From: Bin87 sp965203985
GTDB lineage: Bacteria; Chloroflexota; Dehalococcoidia; Lucifugimonadales; UBA3495
Assembly: GCA_965203985.1 (NCBI GenBank)
Contig: CBDBDS010000013.1
Span: 434,001-498,000, forward strand
Length of the DNA: 64,000 nucleotides
Reading direction: 5' to 3'
How positions within the stretch are numbered: the stretch's first letter is position 1; every line of letters begins with the position of its first letter. A program made the translations under genes and the position numbers. The notes under the pieces are model-generated. The model was given only the letters and a program-made list of their open reading frames with translations. It had not been told where the DNA came from and did not search any database. This document shows, in pieces, positions 58,183-64,000 of the stretch.

Positions 58183-59322
58183 TTATGGCTGTGGGTCCTG
58201 GGTCCAGACTTCGGCTATCGCGTCGGCCAGCCTGACGCAGTCATCCACGGGTCGCAGGCCGATGCGGATGCAGTCGGGCAGGCCAAATGACGTGCAGTCC
58301 CTCACGAACAGGCCGCGGCGGGCGAGGCGGTCACGCAAGTCCGCCGCGTCGCCCACCTGGGCCAGCACGAAGTTGGCCGCAGTGGGATAGCAGCGTATGC
58401 CCAGGGCGGTCAACCGCTCCACTACGCAATCGCGGGAGGCCGCAACCGCCGCTCTCGCCCGCTCCAGGTACGCCGTGTCCACGATGGCGACCAGTCCCGC
58501 CGCCTGCGCCAAGCCGTTGACGCTCCAGTCGGGTTGCAGGGCCGCCAGCCGGTCGATTACCGGTTCGCTCGCCACGGCATAGCCCAGCCGCAGCGCGGTC
58601 AGCGCGTAGTCCTTGGTCATGGAGCGCAGCGCGATCACGGAGCCGTGCCGGGCCGCCAGTGCGATCACGTCGGCGTCGGCGCGGCGTTCGGACAGGTTGA
58701 TGTATGCCTCGTCAACGACCAGGAGGCCGCCCGTGTCCGCAATGACGTCAGCGATGACCGCCAGTTGGTCACGTCCCATGAGCACGCCCGTGGGGTTGTT
58801 GGGATTGCAGATGAAGGTCAGGGCGGGCCGTTGGGCGGCGATGGCCGCGGTCACGGCAACCGTTTCCCAGGCGAACCCATCGCTGCACCGGGTGGCGGTA
58901 AGGGTCGACACGCCCCCGCCGCAGATACGGACGGCGCCGTCATACTCGCCGTAGGTGGGAGTGAGCAGGAGGGCGCTCTGAGTGCAGCCTGCCGGCGGCG
59001 AACCGATCCAGGCCCGAGTCAGCAGGTGGATGATCTCGGTGGAGCCGTTGCCGACGATGACGTTGCCGATGGTCACGCCGTCGCCGACATGATGCGCCGC
59101 GATGGCCTCGGTCAGCGCCAGACAGTGGGGGTCGGGATAGGCGGTCAGGTCAACGGCGGCGATGGCCGCGGCGACGCCCTGCGGCGGACCCAGGGGGCTG
59201 ACGCTGGCGGAGAAATCGAGACAGTCTTCCAGGCGCAGGCCCAACGCTCGCAGCTCAGCCTCCTTGATGCCGCCGTGGACGGGGCGGACGGGCGGGTCTG
59301 GGTTGGCCGGATCCTGAGGCAT
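58183..59322 (-). CDS. cobD: CobD-like aminotransferase/decarboxylase
   Basis: This is a 379-residue class I/II PLP protein. HGGIKEAELRALGLRLEDCL, VIVGNGSTEIIHLLTRAW, TFICNPNNPTGVLMGRDQLA, and the PLP-Lys in RSMTKDYALTALRLGYAVAS are intact. The SMTKDYALTALRLGY form is typical of threonine-phosphate decarboxylase, which makes the aminopropanol arm of cobalamin, though histidinol-phosphate aminotransferases are close. Neighbouring cob genes favour CobD. ATG 59322 follows the Uma2 gene upstream by ten bases. Confidence 0.8.
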   Translation of the reverse strand: MPQDPANPDPPVRPVHGGIKEAELRALGLRLEDCLDFSASVSPLGPPQGVAAAIAAVDLTAYPDPHCLALTEAIAAHHVGDGVTIGNVIVGNGSTEIIHLLTRAWIGSPPAGCTQSALLLTPTYGEYDGAVRICGGGVSTLTATRCSDGFAWETVAVTAAIAAQRPALTFICNPNNPTGVLMGRDQLAVIADVIADTGGLLVVDEAYINLSERRADADVIALAARHGSVIALRSMTKDYALTALRLGYAVASEPVIDRLAALQPDWSVNGLAQAAGLVAIVDTAYLERARAAVAASRDCVVERLTALGIRCYPTAANFVLAQVGDAADLRDRLARRGLFVRDCTSFGLPDCIRIGLRPVDDCVRLADAIAEVWTQDPQP

Positions 59323-59332
59323 CTCGATCTTG

Positions 59333-59920
59333 CTAGCGATTGGTGGGGATCGCGGCGAGAGATGGATGCCCGAAGATCTGCTCCAAAGGAAGTTCAAATC
59401 CAGGTATGGTCTGCGTCGTGAGTGTATCGCCGCGCGAAAAGGTGCGTTCAGCGTACTCTGTTCCGTTCCATTCCAGGACGATGATCTCTTCATTGGCCAG
59501 ATCAATTATCCAGTACTCGGGTATGGCGGCTCCTGCGTACCAGGCCCGCTTCATCACCAAATCGCGTTTCCGGTCGGAGGACAGGATCTCCACAACCAAA
59601 TCCGGTATTCCCTCAACAAAACTGCCGTTGATAAGACGCAGGTTCCCCTGTCTCAAATAGATGATGTCGGGTGTCGGGGCGTACAAATCGGACAGGGCCA
59701 AACCGAGGTTGCTAAACGCCCAACCCGGCGACGGATTTACGGCATCCATCAGGTTATTGATCATTCTCACCAGGAAATCCATCAAAAACTGGTGCTTACC
59801 AGTGGCCGGCGGCATCTGATATAACTCTCCATTAATCAACTCCCACACGCCGCCGTCAGCTTCATCCAGCTCGCGATATTCGGCCAGGGTCATTCTTGTT
59901 CCGGGTTGTACGGTGGTCAT
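59333..59920 (-). CDS. Uma2-family nuclease-like protein (in cob cluster, copy A)
   Basis: This is a 195-residue Uma2/DUF820 protein of the short type without coiled coil. RMTLAEYRELDEADGGVWEL then INGELYQMPPATGKHQ opens it; LYAPTPDIIYLRQ, EGIPDLVVEILSSDRKRDLV then MKRAWYAGAAIPEYWIIDLA give the nuclease residues. It splits the cobalamin gene cluster. A copy of the cbiB 3' end lies just upstream. Confidence 0.85.
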   Translation of the reverse strand: MTTVQPGTRMTLAEYRELDEADGGVWELINGELYQMPPATGKHQFLMDFLVRMINNLMDAVNPSPGWAFSNLGLALSDLYAPTPDIIYLRQGNLRLINGSFVEGIPDLVVEILSSDRKRDLVMKRAWYAGAAIPEYWIIDLANEEIIVLEWNGTEYAERTFSRGDTLTTQTIPGFELPLEQIFGHPSLAAIPTNR

Positions 59921-59950
59921 CTCGGTCACTCCAAGAGCCGGTTGCCATGC

Positions 59951-60005
59951 CGGCATTTTACACTACGGCCAGTAGGTCCACCGGAGCCACAGGATGCCGA
60001 CGGCG
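59951..60005 (-). pseudogene. Duplicated 3'-terminal fragment of cbiB with promoter-like motif
   Basis: These 55 bases match 60672-60726 (the end of cbiB and the bases after it) at 53 positions. The coding part would read LWLRWTYWP and stop. On the minus strand TAGTGTAAAATGCCG follows, a promoter-like motif also present after the intact cbiB. Confidence 0.85.
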
Positions 60006-60029
60006 GTAACCGTTCAGAATTCAGGAGGT

Positions 60030-60046
60030 TGTCATTGCGAGGCGCC
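60030..60046. repeat. Partial CGCAATGACA-type arm
   Basis: GTTGTCATTGCGAGGCGCC is one end of the dispersed palindrome, cut short here, between the two Uma2 genes. Confidence 0.5.
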
Positions 60047-60055
60047 GGCGTGAGC

Positions 60056-60637
60056 CTATTGACCGCGGAGCTGAGCGAGGATCGGGTCCCCAAATACCTT
60101 CTCCACCTCCAGTTCTAATCCCGGTATGGTGGAAGTGGTAAGAATATCCCCACGAGCAAAGGTGTGTTCGGTGTATTTCCCGCCGGATAGTAAAAAAACA
60201 AGAATGACCTCGTTGACCGGGTCCGCTATCCAATACTCGGGCACCCCGGCTGCCGCATACCGGTCGCGTTTTCGAATTAGATCCCGGTCACGGTCCTCCG
60301 ATAAAACCTCGACCAACAGATCAGGGATCCCTTCCACAAAGCTGCCGTGCATCAAGTGAAACTGGTCAGCACATACATACACAATGTCGGGCGTAGGCGC
60401 GAACGTTTCCGAAAAAGCGACGCCTACGTTGCTAATCCCGCACCCCAGAGGGGGATCGGCATCTGCGGCGAACCCGTTGATCCCCATCAATAGTTCGCCG
60501 AGGATCATTTGGTGTACCACTGTGGCGAGAGGCTGCTTCTCCAACACCCCATCAATCAGATCCCAAACCCCATCATTCTCCGGTGTGAGGCGGTACTCGG
60601 TGAGAGTCATACGGTCCCCGTGGCGCATTACGATCAT
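60056..60637 (-). CDS. Uma2-family nuclease-like protein (in cob cluster, copy B)
   Basis: This is a 193-residue paralogue of the neighbouring Uma2. RMTLTEYRLTPENDGVWDLI, FAPTPDIVYVC, EGIPDLLVEVLSEDRDRDLI then RKRDRYAAAGVPEYWIADPV carry the nuclease residues, and RGDILTTSTIPGLELEVEKV the shared end. It lies between the intact end of cbiB and the duplicated one, as an inserted module would. Confidence 0.85.
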   Translation of the reverse strand: MIVMRHGDRMTLTEYRLTPENDGVWDLIDGVLEKQPLATVVHQMILGELLMGINGFAADADPPLGCGISNVGVAFSETFAPTPDIVYVCADQFHLMHGSFVEGIPDLLVEVLSEDRDRDLIRKRDRYAAAGVPEYWIADPVNEVILVFLLSGGKYTEHTFARGDILTTSTIPGLELEVEKVFGDPILAQLRGQ

Positions 60638-60683
60638 CGTGTCCCTCCGCGTCACTATCGTATCCGCACTTCGGCATTTTACA

Positions 60684-61664
60684 CTACGGCCAGTAGGCCC
60701 ACCGCAGCCACAGGATGCCGACGGCGACGGCGGCTGCCAGTACCGTGGTGGCGTAGAGGGCGCGGGTGGCGCGGCTGATGTGCTGCGCTTCCGGCTCCGG
60801 CGCGGGGTCGCCGAGGCGGTAGTGACCGACCTTTTCCAGCGTCACGCCCAGGCCGCCGGCCATGGCGGCCATGGTCCAGCCGGCGTTGGGCGACTCCGTG
60901 CGTCCCCGGTGGGCGAACATGATGCGCCACGCCTGGCCAGCGGCCATGCCTGGCAGAATAGCGGTGGACAGCCACAGCAGCGCCGCCGCAAGCCGCGCCG
61001 GGATCACGTTTACCAGGTCGTCCAGCCGGGCCGATGCCTTGCCCAGGTACTCGTAACGGCCGTGATAGCCGACCATGCTGTCCAGCGTGTTGATGGCACG
61101 GTAGGCTACCGCGCCCGGCAGGCCGAACAAGGCGAAGGCCAACAGGGGGCCGACGATGCTGTCAGTGATGTTCTCGGCAACGGACTCGATGGCGCCGGCG
61201 GCCATCTGGCCGGTAGTGAGTTGTGAGGTGTCGCGGCTGACCAATGAGGACATCTGCCGGCGCGCCTCGGCGATTTCGCCGGCGGTGAGGATCCGGCCGA
61301 TGCCGGCGGCGACCCGGTGCAGCATCCGCACTGAGAAGGTGGTCTTGAGCAGGACTGACACCACCAGCAGGTAGGCCAGGGGATGCAGTTGCAGCAACCC
61401 GAAGCTGACCGCCCACGCCGCCGCGCCCCACGCCGCCGGTATCAGCAGGGCCATGGCGGCGCCGAAGACCAGTTGCAGCAGTGGCGCCGCCTGCGGACCC
61501 GGGGCGATGCGCTCGGCAAGGGCGACGGTGTTGCCGATCCACACCGTGGGATGCAGGCGGTTGGGCGGTTCGCCCAGGGCCAGGTCCAGCAGCAGCGCCA
61601 GCAGCAGGACCAGCACGTCCAGGGGGACAGGCAACGTGGTGAAGATGTGCGCCAGTGCGTCCAT
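60684..61664 (-). CDS. cbiB: Adenosylcobinamide-phosphate synthase
   Basis: This 326-residue membrane enzyme joins adenosylcobyric acid to aminopropanol (phosphate) in cobalamin synthesis. LDLALGEPPNRLHPTVWIGN opens it, followed by several membrane helices; AARRQMSSLVSRDTSQLTTG-like (ARRQMSSLVSRDTSQLT), ESVAENITDSIVGPLLAFAL, and AYRAINTLDSMVGYHGRYEY are conserved blocks. The ATG at 61664 follows the cobS stop with a one-base gap. The 3' end occurs again at 59951-60005. Confidence 0.93.
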   Translation of the reverse strand: MDALAHIFTTLPVPLDVLVLLLALLLDLALGEPPNRLHPTVWIGNTVALAERIAPGPQAAPLLQLVFGAAMALLIPAAWGAAAWAVSFGLLQLHPLAYLLVVSVLLKTTFSVRMLHRVAAGIGRILTAGEIAEARRQMSSLVSRDTSQLTTGQMAAGAIESVAENITDSIVGPLLAFALFGLPGAVAYRAINTLDSMVGYHGRYEYLGKASARLDDLVNVIPARLAAALLWLSTAILPGMAAGQAWRIMFAHRGRTESPNAGWTMAAMAGGLGVTLEKVGHYRLGDPAPEPEAQHISRATRALYATTVLAAAVAVGILWLRWAYWP

Positions 61665-61665
61665 T

Positions 61666-62571
61666 TCACGGGCCGGGGTAAGAAAACCAATCGCCCGGCA
61701 ACGCAATCGGCCAGGGAATGCCGGTCAGAATCCCGCCGCCGTAACCGACCACTACCCCTATGCCGTAACCGGACCCAATCCCGATGCCGCTCATTTCAGC
61801 GCGCGACAGCAGAATCAGCAGCAGCAACAATGCCAGCGCTTCCATGATTTCATTGGCCGCTCCGTAGCAGTCGCCAGTCAGCCCGCCGCCCAGCCGTCTC
61901 GATGCCCACCAACCCAGCGCCAACGATGCTGTCGAAACCGCAACCAAAACCACTATTCCCACCGGCCCCAATAACAACCACGCGCCGGCGGTCACTGTAA
62001 GCAGGGCAAACCCGGTTGCCAGCCAGGGGCGCCCGCTCGACGCAAACGCGCTGCCGATGCCTTGTTGCCGGCCGTAGGGGAAAACGGTCAGTAGCAACGT
62101 CATCGTCCACCGTGACACTATGGGGAAAAGCAACAGGGCGCTCAAGCCCGAGACCATGGTCAGCAGCGACAGCAACGCGGCGAATTTGACCAGCAAGACG
62201 CTGACACAACCGGCAACGGCAAAGGAACCCACGCGGGAATCGCGCATGATCTCCAACCGTCGCTCCACCGTGTGCCCGCCCCACATTGCATCACAGAAGT
62301 CCATCAGGCCGTCCAGGTGCAGGAACCGGTTGGCTACCGCCAGCGCCACCACCAACAAGGCTGCCAGGGCTTGCACGAAAAGGGGCAGCGCCAACGGCAG
62401 CGCCCACAGCAAGGCCAGTCCCAGCAGAAGCGCCCCGTAGAGCAGGCCGACGAAAGGATACCAGCCCCGGGAGCGGGAGATTTCGGCGTCGGTGGGGTTT
62501 GCCACCCCCACCGGCAGCAGGGTCAGAAACGACAGCGCCACCAGCAGCGGGGCGTAGGCGGCCCGAAACAC
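61666..62571 (-). CDS. cobS: Adenosylcobinamide-GDP ribazoletransferase
   Basis: This 301-residue membrane enzyme joins the two halves of cobalamin. FLHLDGLMDFCDAMWGG is the acidic active-site motif; RDSRVGSFAVAG and RRLGGGLTGDCYGAANEIME are typical. Six or more membrane helices are visible. GTG 62571 is used; it lies 18 bp after the cobT stop. The C-terminal ~50 residues are Gly-rich (GIGIGSGYGIGVVVGYGGGI) and longer than usual. Confidence 0.92.
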   Translation of the reverse strand: MFRAAYAPLLVALSFLTLLPVGVANPTDAEISRSRGWYPFVGLLYGALLLGLALLWALPLALPLFVQALAALLVVALAVANRFLHLDGLMDFCDAMWGGHTVERRLEIMRDSRVGSFAVAGCVSVLLVKFAALLSLLTMVSGLSALLLFPIVSRWTMTLLLTVFPYGRQQGIGSAFASSGRPWLATGFALLTVTAGAWLLLGPVGIVVLVAVSTASLALGWWASRRLGGGLTGDCYGAANEIMEALALLLLLILLSRAEMSGIGIGSGYGIGVVVGYGGGILTGIPWPIALPGDWFSYPGP

Positions 62572-62589
62572 GGTGGCGAGGACGCGGGG

Positions 62590-63657
62590 CTAGTCGTCGC
62601 GGTCGGAGACGCCGGCCTCGGCGAAAGTTGCCATCTCCGCCAGGGTTTTGGCTGCGGCCTCGATGATGGGCATGGCCAGGGCGGCGCCGGTGCCCTCGCC
62701 CAGGCGCATTTCCATGTCCAGCAGGGGGGACAATCCCATGGCGCTCAGGCCGACGTTGTGGCCCGGTTCGACGGAGCGGTGGGCGGCGATGCAGCGTTGG
62801 GCGATGGTGGGGCACAGCCGCCAGGCGATCAAGGCCGCCGCGCCGCTGATGAACCCGTCCACGACGACGGCACAGTTGCGCGCGGCCGCGCCCAACATGA
62901 CGCCGGCAAGCACGCCGATTTCGAACCCTCCCACCTTGGTGAGCACGTCCAGGCCGTCGCCGCCGTCGGGTTGGTTGACCTCCAGGGCGCGGCGGATGGT
63001 GGCGATCTTGCCCTCCAGACCGGCGTCGTCAACGCCGGTGCCGCGACCGGTGACCGTGGCCACGTCCGCGCCGGTGACGGCGGCGGTGATGGCGGCCGAC
63101 GGAGTGGTGTTGCCGATGCCCATGTCGCCGCCGGCGATGACGTTGGCGCCGGCGTCGGCCTGCTCGTTGGCGGCGTTGATGCCGATCTCCAGGCAGCGGA
63201 CGGCGTCATCGCGGCTCATGGCGGGCCCGCGGGCGATGTTGCCGGCGCCGTAGCCAACCTTGGCGATGGTGAGGCCGGGCTGCGGGTCCAGGTCCACGGC
63301 GACGCCGGCGTCGATCACGGTGATGCTGGCGCCGGCGTGGCGGGCCAGGGCGTTGATCGCCGCGCCGCCGGCCACGAAGTTGAACACCATTTGCGGCGTG
63401 ACCTCGGCTGGGTAGGCCGACACGCCCTCGCTGGCGACGCCGTGGTCGCCGGCCACCACGATGACCGCCTTGCCGGTGATCTGCGGGATGGGCTGGCCGG
63501 TTATGCCGGCCAACTGGATGGACAGCGCTTCCAGCCGGCCCAGGCTTCCCGGCGGCTTGGTGAGCACGCCCTGTCGGGCCTCGGCGGCGGCAACCGCATC
63601 GGCGTCCAGCGGGCCGATGGCGGCAATGGTCTGGTCAACCAGTGGTGAGATGGGCAT
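62590..63657 (-). CDS. cobT: Nicotinate-nucleotide--dimethylbenzimidazole phosphoribosyltransferase
   Basis: This 355-residue enzyme makes alpha-ribazole phosphate, the lower ligand precursor. LTKPPGSLGRLEALSIQLAG, VVAGDHGVASEGVSAYP, GGDMGIGNTTPSAAITAAVT and the catalytic Glu in MRLGEGTGAALAMP are intact. It opens a tight operon with cobS and cbiB. No cobalamin riboswitch is visible in the 21 bases upstream; if there is one it would lie before the next gene up. Confidence 0.95.
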   Translation of the reverse strand: MPISPLVDQTIAAIGPLDADAVAAAEARQGVLTKPPGSLGRLEALSIQLAGITGQPIPQITGKAVIVVAGDHGVASEGVSAYPAEVTPQMVFNFVAGGAAINALARHAGASITVIDAGVAVDLDPQPGLTIAKVGYGAGNIARGPAMSRDDAVRCLEIGINAANEQADAGANVIAGGDMGIGNTTPSAAITAAVTGADVATVTGRGTGVDDAGLEGKIATIRRALEVNQPDGGDGLDVLTKVGGFEIGVLAGVMLGAAARNCAVVVDGFISGAAALIAWRLCPTIAQRCIAAHRSVEPGHNVGLSAMGLSPLLDMEMRLGEGTGAALAMPIIEAAAKTLAEMATFAEAGVSDRDD

Positions 63658-63678
63658 GAATGTGCCTCTCCTTGATCA

Positions 63679-63912
63679 TCAAAAACCGAACTCTACTTTC
63701 AACACGTCGAACAACTGCTTAGCAGCATATTCGTCAAATTGCATTGTTTGGCTAGTCTGGCCTCGCACTTCCCGGTCGGCTGAACCGAAAGTGCTCAACT
63801 GGAGCACCTTGCCGCCAGCGTGAATTCCCACAAAATAACGGCACTCCGTCTCAGTCGGATGACGACGAAAACTAGTCCGGTCGTCCCGCTGCATACTGAT
63901 TACAACAGCCAT
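63679..63912 (-). CDS. Conserved small hypothetical protein
   Basis: This is a 77-residue protein: SFRRHPTETECRYFVGIHAG then GKVLQLSTFGSADREVRGQT and SQTMQFDEYAAKQLFDVLK. The HPTExxCxY...YGSxxRxxxGxxSQ pattern belongs to small proteins often mislabelled methionyl-tRNA formyltransferase. No enzyme function is supported. It lies 21 bp upstream of cobT. The last 88 bases of the window hold nothing recognisable. Confidence 0.65.
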   Translation of the reverse strand: MAVVISMQRDDRTSFRRHPTETECRYFVGIHAGGKVLQLSTFGSADREVRGQTSQTMQFDEYAAKQLFDVLKVEFGF

Positions 63913-64000
63913 CGTGCCTCTTGGTGTATTGGTGTAGGAATTGCAATCTTGCCGCTGGTAGGATCCCTCAGATGGTCAGAACTCGATGCCTGGCTGGGCC

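Noticed and set aside
62272..63648. 458-codon plus-strand frame opposite cobT and cobS
   Set aside because: Antisense composition; cobT and cobS are unmistakable.
63658..63678. Cobalamin riboswitch upstream of cobT
   Set aside because: Only 21 bases separate cobT from the next gene; no B12-box-like sequence fits there.

Overview
The window reads as one bacterial chromosome segment with densely packed genes, high G+C (estimated by eye, roughly 60%) and mostly ATG/GTG starts with GGAG-type ribosome binding sites. Its gene mix is MmgE/PrpD, SDR, luciferase-like flavin oxidoreductase, epoxide hydrolase, late cobalamin assembly genes, six Uma2-family nucleases and many toxin/antitoxin-like pairs. 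This suggests an environmental Chloroflexota lineage (SAR202 or another Dehalococcoidia-like group). That placement is inference: there is no rRNA, tRNA or other decisive marker in the window.

Layout. 1-5.7 kb: a cut PIN toxin, MmgE/PrpD, an SDR, a hypothetical, a thioredoxin-like lipoprotein and argG. 5.7-9.9 kb: an aspartic-protease module, a DNA methyltransferase fused to an HNH nuclease, a RelE/HigB-type toxin-antitoxin pair, a duplicated-domain hypothetical and a nitroreductase. 10.0-14.9 kb: two near-identical Uma2 genes in mirror orientation, each followed by the same palindromic repeat, enclosing a GNAT-aminotransferase fusion and a VOC protein. 14.9-19.1 kb: nadB, a metallopeptidase lipoprotein and a HEPN-like pair. 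19.4-26.2 kb: an accessory defence island with an MmeI-like restriction-modification enzyme whose 3' end is present three times, small membrane proteins, a DUF3800 protein and a Schlafen/AlbA-like protein. 26.3-35.3 kb: a partial HK97-type prophage (prohead protease, capsid, connector, tail proteins) mixed with coiled-coil membrane proteins, a duplicated HEPN-like protein and a VWA fragment. 35.4-38.6 kb: a complete IS1595-family transposon with target-site duplications and passenger genes, inserted in the operator region of a Fic gene. 38.7-49.8 kb: Fic, gpsA, two NERD-domain proteins, flavin oxidoreductase, epoxide hydrolase, hemW and DUF1232. 49.9-57.4 kb: a XamI-like restriction-modification operon with an orphan VapB, another Uma2, an AbrB/PIN pair, a class III aminotransferase and a TIR-like gene next to a PD-(D/E)XK nuclease gene. 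57.4-63.9 kb: the end of the cobalamin pathway (cobT, cobS, cbiB, a cobD-like gene and a cobC-like phosphatase) interrupted by two Uma2 genes.

Two themes recur. First, accessory modules sit just downstream of a host gene and are followed by a second, partial copy of that gene's 3' end. This is seen at the mmeI-like gene, the class III aminotransferase and cbiB, and looks like a repeated mode of acquisition. Second, several families of short palindromic repeats are scattered through the window. The most distinctive is a palindrome of about 110 bp whose arms carry four spaced GGATT units. Some repeats lie between genes, one is nested in another, and three genes (nadB, the mmeI-like gene, the prohead protease) contain repeats translated in frame.
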